Assembly: GCF_001584185.1 (NCBI RefSeq)
Contig: NZ_CP013234.1
Span: 868,001 to 932,000 of the forward strand
Direction of reading: 5' to 3'
DNA: 64,000 nucleotides
Source of the DNA: Collimonas pratensis
Lineage (GTDB): Bacteria > Pseudomonadota > Gammaproteobacteria > Burkholderiales > Burkholderiaceae_D
In this document: positions 47,549 through 57,313 of the stretch, piece after piece
How positions within the stretch are numbered: position 1 is the first letter of the stretch
Layout: each line of letters opens with the position of its first letter
Made by a program: the position numbers and the translations under genes
Notes under the pieces: generated by a model
Database searches by the model: none
What the model saw: only the letters and a program-made list of their open reading frames with translations
Told to the model about the DNA's origin: nothing

Positions 47549-49414
47549 ATGAATCGCTATCCTCTCTGGAAATATATTCTGATCGTCATCGCGCTGCTGT
47601 TTGGCGTGCTGTACACCATACCGAATCTTTTTGGCGAATCGCCGGCGGTGCAGGTAAGCAGCGGCAAATCGACCCTGAAGGTCGACAGCTCGCTGGCGGA
47701 CCGGGTGTCGCAAGTGTTGCAGCAAGGCAATCTGCCGACGGACAGCGTCACGTTTGAGAACGCCGGCGCCCAAGGCACGGTGCGCGCCCGTTTCCATGAC
47801 ACCGACACCCAGTTCAAGGCCAAGGCCCTGCTGGAGCAAAACCTGAATACCGACCCGACCGATCCGCTCTACGTGGTCGCTTTCAACCTGGTGCCGAACA
47901 CGCCGCACTGGCTGCAAGCCATCCATGCGTTCCCGATGTATCTGGGCCTGGATCTGCGCGGCGGCGTGCACTTCCTGATGCAGGTCGATACCAAGGCGGT
48001 CATCAACAAGCGCCTGCAAGGCCTGCAAGCCAGCGCCCGCAGCGAACTGCGCGACAAGGATATCCGCTACAGCGGCATCAACCGCAATGGCGACACCATC
48101 GAAATCAGTTTCCGCGACCAGGATACGCTCAACAAGGCGCGCAGCATCCTGACACTGCAGCTGACGGAAATGACGATCCAGGTAGCGCCGCCGGTTGCCG
48201 GCAGCGATCCGATGCTGACCGCGTCGCTCAAGCCGGAAGCGCTCAAGCAGATCGTCGACAATGGCGTCACGCAAAATATCACGACCCTGTCGAAGCGTGT
48301 CAATGAGCTGGGCGTGAGCGAACCGATCATCCAGCGCCAGGGCGCGGACCGCATCGTGGTGCAGATGCCGGGCGTGCAAGATGTCTCGCGCGCCAAGGAC
48401 ATCATCGGCCGTACCGCGACGCTGGAAGTGCGCATGGTGGACGAGTCGGTCACCCGCGGCACGGAAGCCACTGCGGCCATCCCCTTCGGTTCCGAGCTGT
48501 TCAAGGTCGGCAAGAATGCGCCGGTCGTGCTGTACAAGGATCCGGTCCTGACCGGCGATTACATTTCCAGCGCGTCGGTCACTTATGACCAGAACCAGCA
48601 GCCTGCGGTCAGCCTCGACCTTAACGGCGACGGCGGCCGCAAGATGCGCGACGCTACCCGCGGCAAGGTCGGCAAGGCGATGGCGATCGTGCTGTTTGAA
48701 AAAGGCAAGGGCGAAGTCCTGACTGTGGCGACGATCCAGAGTGAACTCGGTTCGCGCTTCCAGATCACCGGCATGGGTTCGCAGGAAGCGGCGGCCGACC
48801 TGGCGCTGCTGTTGCGCGCCGGTTCGCTGGCAGCGCCGATGACCATCATCGAAGAACGCACCATTGGCCCGCAACTGGGCGCCGAGAATATCAAGAAGGG
48901 TTTCGACTCGACCATGTACGGTTTTGCCGTGATCGCCGCTTTCATGATCATCTACTACATGCTGTTCGGTTTCTTCAGTGTGCTGGCCCTGTCGGTCAAC
49001 CTGTTGCTGCTGATTGCCGTGCTGTCGACGCTGCAGGCCACCCTGACCTTACCGGGTATCGCCGCGATTGCGCTGACCCTGGGTATTGCGATTGACGCCA
49101 ACGTGCTGGTGAACGAACGTATCCGCGAAGAACTGCGTAACGGCAATTCGCCGCAGGCTGCGATCTCTATCGGTTTCGACCGCGCCTGGGCCACCATCCT
49201 GGACTCCAACGTCACTACCCTGATTGCTGGCCTGGCGCTGCTGATTTTCGGTTCCGGTGCGATCCGCGGCTTTGCAGTCGTGCATTGCCTGGGCATCCTG
49301 ACGTCGATCTTCTCGGCAGTGTTCGTGTCGCGCGGCTTCGCCAACCTGTGGTACGGCCGCAAGAAGAAACTGACCAGCTTGTCGATCGGCCAGATCTGGA
49401 AGCCGACGGCCTAA
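47549..49414 (+). CDS. secD: Protein translocase subunit SecD
   Basis: 621 residues. Starts with a membrane helix (YILIVIALLFGVLYTIPNLFGESPAVQV), then a large periplasmic part with DLRGGVHFLMQVDTKAV (P1 head) and the SecD_SecF repeats, and a C-terminal group of five helices with GFAVIAAFMIIYYMLFGFFSVLALSVNLLLLIAVL and TLGIAIDANVLVNERIREELRNG, the conserved Asp of TM4 that carries protons. With SecF it pulls preproteins out of SecYEG using the proton gradient. Separated from yajC by 179 bases and from secF by 115. Confidence 0.98.
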   Translation: MNRYPLWKYILIVIALLFGVLYTIPNLFGESPAVQVSSGKSTLKVDSSLADRVSQVLQQGNLPTDSVTFENAGAQGTVRARFHDTDTQFKAKALLEQNLNTDPTDPLYVVAFNLVPNTPHWLQAIHAFPMYLGLDLRGGVHFLMQVDTKAVINKRLQGLQASARSELRDKDIRYSGINRNGDTIEISFRDQDTLNKARSILTLQLTEMTIQVAPPVAGSDPMLTASLKPEALKQIVDNGVTQNITTLSKRVNELGVSEPIIQRQGADRIVVQMPGVQDVSRAKDIIGRTATLEVRMVDESVTRGTEATAAIPFGSELFKVGKNAPVVLYKDPVLTGDYISSASVTYDQNQQPAVSLDLNGDGGRKMRDATRGKVGKAMAIVLFEKGKGEVLTVATIQSELGSRFQITGMGSQEAAADLALLLRAGSLAAPMTIIEERTIGPQLGAENIKKGFDSTMYGFAVIAAFMIIYYMLFGFFSVLALSVNLLLLIAVLSTLQATLTLPGIAAIALTLGIAIDANVLVNERIREELRNGNSPQAAISIGFDRAWATILDSNVTTLIAGLALLIFGSGAIRGFAVVHCLGILTSIFSAVFVSRGFANLWYGRKKKLTSLSIGQIWKPTA

Positions 49415-49529
49415 GCCGTCGCTCAAACCAAGACAGCGATAGATATTCAATAACGTTGCGGCCGCACTTGCATCTCCGGATGCGCGGCCGCACAGGCAAG
49501 AACCAGTGGTGTGAACCAAAAGGAATGTG

Positions 49530-50474
49530 ATGGAACTTTTCCGTATCAAAAAAGATATTCCGTTCATGCGCCATGCATTGATATTCAATGCAATTTCGGC
49601 GCTGACGTTTGTATTGGCCGTATTCTTCCTGTTCTCGAAAGGCTTGCATCTGTCGATCGAGTTTACCGGCGGTACGGTGATCGAAGTCGCCTATTCCAAG
49701 CCGGCCAATATCGACAGCATCCGCAAGACGGTCGAAGGCCTCGGTTATGCCGATAACCAGGTGACCAACTTCGGCACTGCGCAAGATGTCATGATCCGCT
49801 TGCCGGCCAAGAAGGGACAAGATTCGGCTGCGCAAAGCGCGACGGTGCTGACCGCGTTGCAAAAGCAGGACGCTGACGTCACCTTGAAGCGCACCGAGTT
49901 CGTCGGTCCGCAGGTGGGCGACGAGCTGGCGCATGACGGCTTGATGGCGCTGCTGTTCGTGGTGATCGGCATCATGATCTACCTGGCCATCCGTTTCGAA
50001 TGGAAATACGCGGTTGCGGCGATTATCGCCAACTTGCATGACGTGGTGATCATTCTCGGCTTCTTCGCCTTCTTCCAGTGGGAGTTCTCGCTGACGGTGC
50101 TGGCGGCGATCCTGGCGGTGCTGGGCTATTCGGTGAACGAATCGGTGGTGGTGTTCGACCGCGTGCGCGAAACCTTCCGCGACCGCCGCTTCGGCAAGCT
50201 GGCAGTGGCCGATGTCATGAACCACGCGATCACCAGCACTATTTCCCGTACCATCATCACCCACGGCAGTACGGAAATCATGGTGTTGTCGATGTTCGTG
50301 TTCGGCGGTCCGGCGCTGCACTATTTTGCACTGGCGCTGACCATCGGTATTCTGTTCGGTATCTACTCTTCGGTGTTCGTGGCGGCTGCGGTAGCCATGT
50401 GGTTGGGCGTCAAGCGCGAAGACATGATCAAGCCGATCAAGGAAAAGGATGAGACTGACGGCGCCGTAGTCTAA
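49530..50474 (+). CDS. secF: Protein translocase subunit SecF
   Basis: 314 residues. First helix (HALIFNAISALTFVLAVFFLFSKGLHLSIEFTGGTVIEVAY), periplasmic domain, then five helices with GIMIYLAIRFEWKYAVAAIIANLHDVVIILGFFAFFQWEFSLTVLAAILAVLGYSVNESVVVFDRVRETFRDRR, the conserved Asp/Arg signature. AAGGA lies 6 bases before the ATG at 49530; the GTG one codon earlier is less likely. Completes queA-tgt-yajC-secD-secF; two terminators follow. Confidence 0.97.
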   Translation: MELFRIKKDIPFMRHALIFNAISALTFVLAVFFLFSKGLHLSIEFTGGTVIEVAYSKPANIDSIRKTVEGLGYADNQVTNFGTAQDVMIRLPAKKGQDSAAQSATVLTALQKQDADVTLKRTEFVGPQVGDELAHDGLMALLFVVIGIMIYLAIRFEWKYAVAAIIANLHDVVIILGFFAFFQWEFSLTVLAAILAVLGYSVNESVVVFDRVRETFRDRRFGKLAVADVMNHAITSTISRTIITHGSTEIMVLSMFVFGGPALHYFALALTIGILFGIYSSVFVAAAVAMWLGVKREDMIKPIKEKDETDGAVV

Positions 50475-50491
50475 ACGTCGGCAGCAACAAG

Positions 50492-50518
50492 AAAACCAGC
50501 CCGCGGGCTGGTTTTTTT
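50492..50518 (+). terminator. secF terminator 1
   Basis: AAACCAGCCCGCGGGCTGGTTT: 11-bp perfect palindrome followed by TTTT, 18 bases after the secF stop. Confidence 0.92.
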
Positions 50519-50523
50519 ACGGG

Positions 50524-50557
50524 CAAAAAAATGGCTGCCGGATTGGCAGCCATTTTT
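50524..50557. terminator. Second terminator, bidirectional, between secF and purB
   Basis: AAAAAAATGGCTGCC and GGCAGCCATTTTT form a stem with an A-tract on the left and a T-tract on the right, so it can end transcripts from secF and from purB. Confidence 0.9.
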
Positions 50558-50569
50558 CATTGATGAGCG

Positions 50570-50601
50570 GTAGGGTGGGCAAAAAAACCTGCCCACCCTA
50601 C
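50570..50601. repeat. GTAGGGTGGGC palindromic repeat, copy 4 (solo half)
   Basis: GTAGGGTGGGCA and TGCCCACCCTAC-type arms around a short A-rich loop (AAAAAAACC): one hairpin only, 32 bases, matching the right-hand hairpin of copies 1 and 3 but with the full GTAGGGT end. It lies in the convergent junction of secF and purB. Confidence 0.85.
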
Positions 50602-50614
50602 ATCGAAATATTGC

Positions 50615-52096
<1,482 letters not shown>

Positions 52097-52211
52097 TTAC
52101 CATTTGCACCGTGGTAAATATGCCGCTTTGCGTGCGAGGCGGGTTGGCAGCGAACAAAGTGGCCAAGGTCGAATGCTATAATCAGCCAACATTTTTTACC
52201 ATAAGTGACAT

Positions 52212-52820
52212 ATGAAGCTGATCGGTTCCCTGGGTAGTCCTTTTGTTCGCAAAGTCCGCGTCGTGATGGCGGAGAAGAAGCTTGATTACGACTTTGTGCT
52301 GGAGGATGTGTGGGCGCCTGATACCAAGATCCAGACTTCCAACCCGCTTGGCAAAGTGCCTTGCCTGGTGATGGAAGACGGCGGCGCCATGTTCGATTCG
52401 CACGTGATCGTCGAGTATCTCGATACCCTGACGCCGGTCAGCAAGCTGATCCCGGCCAACAGCCGCGAGCGTTCCGAAGTGAAATGCTGGGAAGCGCTGG
52501 CTGACGGCGTGCTGGAAGCCGGCGTGCTGATCCGCCTGGAACACCTGCAGCGGTCTGAAGAAATACGCAGCCAGGCTTGGATCGACCGCCAGCAGCGCAA
52601 GATCGACGCCGGCCTCAAGGCGATGTCTGCCGGCCTGGCGGAAAAGCCGTTTTGTTCGGGCACGCATTATTCGCTGGCGGACGTTGCGGTGGGCTGTGCG
52701 CTGGGCTGGCTCAGTTTCCGTTTCCCGGAAATCACCTGGCGCGAAGATTATCCGACGCTGGCCAAGCTGTTCGAAAAGTTGTCCGAGCGGCCGTCGTTCA
52801 AGGATACCGTTCCACAATAA
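52212..52820 (+). CDS. Glutathione S-transferase
   Basis: 202 residues. Thioredoxin-fold domain LIGSLGSPFVRKVRVVMAEKKLDYDFVLEDV, with the glutathione-binding GKVPCLVMEDGGAMFDSHVIVEYLDTL (cis-Pro and Ser/Asp motif, about residues 50-76), then the all-helical domain. It is a small beta-proteobacterial GST; the substrate cannot be read. Followed by 264 non-coding bases. Confidence 0.93.
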   Translation: MKLIGSLGSPFVRKVRVVMAEKKLDYDFVLEDVWAPDTKIQTSNPLGKVPCLVMEDGGAMFDSHVIVEYLDTLTPVSKLIPANSRERSEVKCWEALADGVLEAGVLIRLEHLQRSEEIRSQAWIDRQQRKIDAGLKAMSAGLAEKPFCSGTHYSLADVAVGCALGWLSFRFPEITWREDYPTLAKLFEKLSERPSFKDTVPQ

Positions 52821-52954
52821 GCATTGCGCCGCAGGGCCGCTTTCAATTTACAATACTTAACTATGACAACGCAGAATTTCCACCGCACATGCCAGCCTGC
52901 CGCCACCAGCGCAGCGGCACTGTGCCGCGTTGTCAAAGCAAAAAAACAGCAGCT

Positions 52955-52997
52955 CATCTGACCGGAGCTCGTTGTTCCGTCAGATGGGCGACGGAAC
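52955..52997 (+). promoter_or_regulatory. Two mutually exclusive hairpins upstream of the dapA-like gene
   Basis: Hairpin A pairs CATCTGAC (52955-52962) with GTCAGATG (52979-52986); hairpin B pairs GTTCCGTC (52974-52981) with GACGGAAC (52990-52997). Both stems are perfect 8-bp and share bases 52979-52981, so only one can form. Located in the 264-base spacer, about 90 bases before the start codon. It does not resemble the lysine riboswitch. Confidence 0.4.
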
Positions 52998-53084
52998 GGC
53001 AGGCTCCCGGTAATTTCTTCCGCAGGCAATTCCCTCGCACCTCTGAATGGACCAGAAACGGTCAATTCCTTGAGGAGTTTTGTC

Positions 53085-53942
53085 ATGTCGATTTTTACGG
53101 GTATCTGGGTGCCGCTGATCACGCCGTTTTCCCATGGGCAGGTGGATCACGCAGCCTTGCGCAAGCTGGTGCGCTATTACGCCGAGGCTGGCGTGAGCGG
53201 CCTGGTGGCGCTCGGCACCACCGGCGAAGCCGCAGCGCTCGATCAGCTGGAACAGCGCGCGGTGGTGGCCACCGTGCTTGAGGCCGCCGCCGGCTTGCCG
53301 GTGATCGTGGGTTTGGCCGGCAACCACAGCGGCCAGCTGCGCGAAAGCCTGCTGCATTTCAGCAGCGCTGCCATCGCCGGTTTCCTGATTCCGGCGCCTT
53401 ACTATGTGCGGCCTTCGCAGCAAGGCCTGCTCGATCACTTCAGCAGCCTGGCCGACGCCAGTCCTGTGCCGCTGGTGCTGTACGACATCCCTTACCGCAC
53501 TGGCGTGCAGATCGAACTCCAGACCTTGCTGACGCTGGCCGCGCATCCGCAGATCCAGGCGGTGAAAGACTGCGCCGGTTCGGCGGCGACCACCCAGGCC
53601 CTGATTGCCGACGGTCGCCTGCAAGTACTGGCGGGCGAGGATGGCAACATCTTCAGCAGCTTGTGCATGGGTGGCAGCGGCGCGATTACGGCTTCGGCGC
53701 ATGTGCGGCCGCAGCGCTTCGTCGCCCTCTACCGTGCCGTCAGCGAACAGCGCCTGCACGATGCGCGCGCTATCTTCCATGAGCTGGCGCCTTTGATCCG
53801 CCTGATGTTTGCCGAAGCCAGCCCGGGGCCGGTCAAGGCAATGCTGGCGCAGCAGGGCTGGATCAGCGATGAGCTGCGGGCGCCGATGACGCGGGCCAGT
53901 CCGGCTTTGCGCGCGAAGTTGCAGCAACTGGCGCAAGTCTGA
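53085..53942 (+). CDS. DapA-family lyase (dihydrodipicolinate synthase-like)
   Basis: 285 residues, class I aldolase fold. GLVALGTTGEAAALDQLEQRAVV (DapA: GTTGES), LVLYDIPYRTGVQIEL (Tyr of the relay; DapA usually has YNVPGRT), and the Schiff-base Lys in IQAVKDCAGSAATT (about residue 160). The departures from YNVPGRT and GTTGES suggest that this is a paralogue with another pyruvate- or 2-keto-acid-type substrate rather than the biosynthetic DapA. GAGGAG lies 7 bases before the ATG at 53085. Its stop touches that of the AraC gene (53942/53943), tail to tail. Confidence 0.85.
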   Translation: MSIFTGIWVPLITPFSHGQVDHAALRKLVRYYAEAGVSGLVALGTTGEAAALDQLEQRAVVATVLEAAAGLPVIVGLAGNHSGQLRESLLHFSSAAIAGFLIPAPYYVRPSQQGLLDHFSSLADASPVPLVLYDIPYRTGVQIELQTLLTLAAHPQIQAVKDCAGSAATTQALIADGRLQVLAGEDGNIFSSLCMGGSGAITASAHVRPQRFVALYRAVSEQRLHDARAIFHELAPLIRLMFAEASPGPVKAMLAQQGWISDELRAPMTRASPALRAKLQQLAQV

Positions 53943-54746
53943 TTAAATCGCAGGGCCGCTTTTCTTCGGCGTAAAGAAAGTCGACGGCGGCTGGCCGAAG
54001 GTTTTCTTGAACATGGCGGAAAACGCCGACTGGCTGGCGTAGCCGAGTTCGGCCGCGACCAGCGACAGCGGCATGCCGCGCGCGATCATCGGCGCGGCAT
54101 GCGCCAGCCGCACCTGCTGGCGCCACTGGCCGAAGGTCATGCCGAGATCCTTCTCGAACAGGCGCGCCAGCGTCCGTTCCGAAGCCCCGGCGCGGTCCGC
54201 CCAGGCGGCCAGCGTCATGCCGGAGTCGGGCGCCTCGATCAAAGCCTGGCAGATGGCCTGCAAGCGTTTTTCAGTGGGCAGGGCGACCCGTATGCCGGGC
54301 GTCTTGGCCGCTACCAGCTCGTCCAGGATCAATTGCGTCAGCAGCGATTCGCGCACGCTGTCGACGTCGGCCTCGGTGAGGGCGGCGATCAGCTCGCGCA
54401 GCAGGCCGGAGACTTCCAGCACGATGCATTCCTGGCCGCCAAACGGATTGGCGTCGGCGTGGATGTAGAGCGCGCGCAGCTGGGTTTTTTCTATGGTGGC
54501 GATTTCATGCACCAGCTGCGGCGGAATCCAGATGGCGCGCAACGGCGGCACGATCCAGGTACTGTTGCCGACCGTGACCCGCAACACGCCCTCGGGCGCA
54601 TAAGTGACCTGGCCCCAGGGATGGGAGTGCGAAGGCAGCAGCTTGGCGGCGCCCAGATCACGGGCGCGCAGGCGCACCGGATGGCGGGCGTCGGGCACCA
54701 CGTCGAGCAGGCCTATGGTGGTATGGGTCAGAATCTGTGCAGGCAT
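53943..54746 (-). CDS. AraC-family regulator with cupin domain
   Basis: 267 residues. N-terminal cupin sensor (LPSHSHPWGQVTYAPEGVLRVTVGNSTWIVPPLRAIWIPPQLVHEI), C-terminal double HTH: ALIEAPDSGMTLAAWADRAGASERTLARLFEKDLGMTFGQWRQQVRLAHAAPMIARGMPLSLVAAELGYASQSAFSAMFKKTFGQPP. It is divergent from the MFS pump gene, 173 bases away, which is the classical arrangement for a local activator or repressor; the effector is unknown. Confidence 0.92.
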   Translation of the reverse strand: MPAQILTHTTIGLLDVVPDARHPVRLRARDLGAAKLLPSHSHPWGQVTYAPEGVLRVTVGNSTWIVPPLRAIWIPPQLVHEIATIEKTQLRALYIHADANPFGGQECIVLEVSGLLRELIAALTEADVDSVRESLLTQLILDELVAAKTPGIRVALPTEKRLQAICQALIEAPDSGMTLAAWADRAGASERTLARLFEKDLGMTFGQWRQQVRLAHAAPMIARGMPLSLVAAELGYASQSAFSAMFKKTFGQPPSTFFTPKKSGPAI

Positions 54747-54919
54747 AGGGAAAGATGAATATGGCAGAAATGCGATAAATTATGTCTTCCTATCTTAAAA
54801 CAGTCTTCCGTTTTTTGCTTACACTTTACTCTTGCGAATAGTAAACTGCGGCCGAGCTGAAGCTTGCGCCGTTTTGTTTGCTTGTTTTGCGCCTTTTCCC
54901 AACTATTCAGTAGATCGCC

Positions 54920-56155
54920 ATGCAAACCGCTGCCAAGCAGATTTCCCCTACGCTGGGGTCGCAGGATGCCGAAAAAACCGGTTTCCGCGTACTCGGCGCC
55001 ATCAGTTTCGCCCATTTCCTGAACGACATGATCCAGTCGCTGATCTTGTCGATCTATCCGCTGCTGAAAGGGAATTTCAATCTCAGCTTTGCCCAGATCG
55101 GCCTGATTACCCTGACTTACCAGATCACGGCGTCGATCCTGCAGCCGGTGGTAGGGATGTACACCGATAAACACCCAAAACCGTATTCGCTGGCGCTGGG
55201 CATGGGCTTCACGCTGGTCGGGCTGCTGCTGCTGTCGGTGGCGCCAAACTACGGCATTTTGCTGCTGGCAGCGGCCCTGGTCGGCACCGGTTCTTCCATC
55301 TTCCATCCGGAATCCTCGCGCGTGGCGCGCATGGCTTCCGGCGGCCGCCATGGCCTGGCGCAATCGATCTTCCAGGTCGGCGGCAATGCCGGCAGCTCGA
55401 TGGGGCCGCTGCTGGCGGCCTGGGTCGTGATCCCGCACGGCCAGAGCAGCATCGCCTGGTTTTCCGGCGCGGCCTTGCTGGCGATTCTTGTGCTGTGGCA
55501 GATTGGCAACTGGTACAAGCGCAAGCGCCAGGAGTCCAAGGGCAAGCCAGCCAAGGCCCAGCATCATTACGTCGCGCTGCCGCGCAAGAAGGTCATGTTT
55601 TCCATCGGTATCCTGCTGATGCTGATCTTCTCGAAGTATTTCTACATGGCCAGCCTCAGCAGCTACTTCACGTTTTACCTGATCGATAAATTCCAGCTGT
55701 CGGTGCAGGCGGCGCAGCTGCATCTGTTCGTGTTCCTGTTCGCGGTGGCGGCCGGCACCGTGCTGGGCGGCCCGATCGGGGACAAGGTCGGCCGCAAGCT
55801 GGTGATCTGGGTCTCGATCCTGGGCGTGGCGCCGTTCACCCTGATGCTGCCGTATGCCAACCTGTTCTGGACCGGCGTCCTGACCGTGGTCATCGGCGTG
55901 ATCCTGGCGTCGGCCTTCTCGGCGATCCTGGTGTTTGCCCAGGAACTGGTGCCGGGCAAGGTGGGCACGGTATCCGGCCTGTTCTTCGGCTTTGCCTTCG
56001 GCATGGGCGGCATCGGCGCCGCGGCGCTGGGCAAGCTGGCCGACATGACCAGCATCGGCTACGTCTACCAGGTCTGCTCTTTCCTGCCGCTGATCGGCTT
56101 GCTGGCGATGTTCCTGCCGAATCTTGAGGGGCACCGGCGCAAGGTGACCGGTTGA
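54920..56155 (+). CDS. MFS transporter, fosmidomycin-resistance (Fsr)-like
   Basis: 411 residues, 12 helices. GAISFAHFLNDMIQSLILSIYPLLKGNFNLSFAQIGLITLTYQITASILQPVVGMYTDKHPKPYSLALGMGFTLVG and ALVGTGSSIFHPESSRVARMASGGRHGLAQSIFQVGGNAGSSMGPLLAA are the Fsr signatures (HPE motif in helix 4). E. coli Fsr exports fosmidomycin; related proteins export other drugs or metabolites. The regulator upstream (AraC) is divergent. It converges on the peroxiredoxin gene with 53 bases between the stops. Confidence 0.9.
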   Translation: MQTAAKQISPTLGSQDAEKTGFRVLGAISFAHFLNDMIQSLILSIYPLLKGNFNLSFAQIGLITLTYQITASILQPVVGMYTDKHPKPYSLALGMGFTLVGLLLLSVAPNYGILLLAAALVGTGSSIFHPESSRVARMASGGRHGLAQSIFQVGGNAGSSMGPLLAAWVVIPHGQSSIAWFSGAALLAILVLWQIGNWYKRKRQESKGKPAKAQHHYVALPRKKVMFSIGILLMLIFSKYFYMASLSSYFTFYLIDKFQLSVQAAQLHLFVFLFAVAAGTVLGGPIGDKVGRKLVIWVSILGVAPFTLMLPYANLFWTGVLTVVIGVILASAFSAILVFAQELVPGKVGTVSGLFFGFAFGMGGIGAAALGKLADMTSIGYVYQVCSFLPLIGLLAMFLPNLEGHRRKVTG

Positions 56156-56208
56156 TGGCAGATCAGCGCGCTGTTGTCAGCGCGCTTTTTTATTGCCGGT
56201 GCAAAGTC

Positions 56209-56748
56209 TTATTTTTTCTGTTTTGCAGTCCACTGTTCCAACGCCTGCAAGGTGTTGGCGACGTGTTTGTCAGGATCCAGGCTGCTGTATTCATAGATGA
56301 TGCTGCCGTTCGGCGCAATCACATAGGAGACGCGGTCGGCGTAGCTGGTTTTGGACAGCAACACGGAATCATAGGACTTCATGATTTTTTGATCGGTATC
56401 CGCCGCCACCGCGAATTTGCTGCGGCATTCGCTGACTGAGAATTTGTTGAGGGTGTCGATGTTGTCGGCGGAAACGCCGATCACGGTGGCGCCCAGCGCC
56501 TTGTATTTATCGACGGCGTCGGCAAACAGGTGGGCCTCGATAGTGCAGCCCTTGGTGAATGCCGCCGGATAAAAATACAGCACGACCGGCCCTTTTTTCA
56601 ATTCGTCGGCTAGGGAATAGCTGAACACCTGGCCGCCTAGCGAAGCCTGGGTGGTGAAGGTGGGCGCTTGATCACCGGCCTTGAGGGTGGCGAAGGCCGG
56701 TGCTGCAACAGAACTACAGATCAATAAAGTGGCAATCAATCGTTTCAT
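56209..56748 (-). CDS. Peroxiredoxin (BCP/PrxQ-type), exported
   Basis: 179 residues from the ATG at 56748. A signal peptide (MKRLIATLLICSSVAAPAFA, cleaved near 20) sends it to the periplasm. AhpC-TSA fold: LKAGDQAPTFTTQAS, peroxidatic Cys in YFYPAAFTKGCTIEAHLFADA (about residue 65), further Cys in SVSECRSKF-like sequence (about 112), which could be the resolving Cys. Reduces hydroperoxides with a thiol donor. Its own transcription unit, followed by the convergent MFS gene. Confidence 0.9.
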   Translation of the reverse strand: MKRLIATLLICSSVAAPAFATLKAGDQAPTFTTQASLGGQVFSYSLADELKKGPVVLYFYPAAFTKGCTIEAHLFADAVDKYKALGATVIGVSADNIDTLNKFSVSECRSKFAVAADTDQKIMKSYDSVLLSKTSYADRVSYVIAPNGSIIYEYSSLDPDKHVANTLQALEQWTAKQKK

Positions 56749-56867
56749 GGTGGGTGGCTCCTGGTTAAAGATAAGCACCATCATGCGGCGAGTTGCGGGC
56801 GTTGTCCAATCACATGTTCAGCCTGGAATGCCGGGCGAGTAATAGCACTTCCAGGCTGAGGCCCTTA

Positions 56868-57110
56868 TCAGCGCCAGCCTCGGCCGCCCCAGCCGCGGCC
56901 ACCCCAGCCTCGGCCACCCCAGCCTCGGCCGCCATAGTAGCCAAAGCCGATGTCGACGCTAGGCGCCACATACACTGGCGCCGGCGCGTAATAGCCGCCG
57001 CCGTAATAATCGCCGTAGTAGCCGTTGCCGCCGTAAGGGACGGCAACGCAGCCGCCGAGCAGCAGGCTGGCTCCCAGCGCTGCGGCACTAACTAATAGTA
57101 ATTTTTTCAT
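56868..57110 (-). CDS. Small lipoprotein with Gly-Trp-Gly-Gly-Arg repeats
   Basis: 80 residues. Signal peptide with lipobox LLGGC (Cys21 is the lipidated residue), then a Tyr/Gly/Pro-rich middle (PYGGNGYYGDYYGGGYYAPAPVYVAPS) and a C-terminal run GRGWGGRGWGGRGWGGRGWR. The tail is low-complexity and basic-aromatic, and is encoded by 15-bp tandem repeats. I do not recognise a function; it is likely an outer-membrane or surface lipoprotein. Confidence 0.75.
   Translation of the reverse strand: MKKLLLVSAAALGASLLLGGCVAVPYGGNGYYGDYYGGGYYAPAPVYVAPSVDIGFGYYGGRGWGGRGWGGRGWGGRGWR
56878..56937 (-). repeat. Four 15-bp tandem repeats in the lipoprotein gene
   Basis: Units of 15 bases (CCTCGGCCGCCCCAG, CCGCGGCCACCCCAG, CCTCGGCCACCCCAG, CCTCGGCCGCCATAG) encode the five-residue repeat Gly-Trp-Gly-Gly-Arg on the minus strand. 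Such in-frame repeats can change copy number by slippage without shifting the frame. Confidence 0.85.
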
Positions 57111-57257
57111 GATGCCCTCCGTCCATGCAACTAATGCAGGTTCGATTTAAGGGTAGCAGATAAGTTCAGCCAGGGAAGTGCGTCTTGTATCACGCCAGAA
57201 TGCGTGGTGATGGGAGTATGTGGTAATCGAAGACAAATCAGGGGCAGAACGGAGTAG

Positions 57258-57300
57258 TTTTCCACATACCCCGCCTAGTATTTGGGCGGGGCATGGAAAA
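57258..57300 (-). terminator. Hairpin at the 3' end of the PfkB kinase gene
   Basis: CCCCGCC (57269-57275) and GGCGGGG (57285-57291) form a 7-bp stem that extends outward through TTTTCCA (57258-57264) and TGGAAAA (57294-57300) with a small bulge. It lies after the minus-strand stop at 57314. Only a weak U-tract follows. The 200 bases between it and the lipoprotein gene hold nothing else that I can see. Confidence 0.55.
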
Positions 57301-57313
57301 TGTTGTGCTACTT

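Noticed and set aside
52955-52997. Lysine riboswitch upstream of the DapA-like gene
   Set aside because: The lysine aptamer is about 170 nt with five helices and conserved loops; only two short competing stems are present.
53085-53942. DapA-like gene as the missing 5-keto-4-deoxyglucarate dehydratase (KdgD) for the gudD operon
   Set aside because: It keeps GTTGE rather than the KdgD-type motif, lies 24 kb away and is paired with an AraC/MFS unit.
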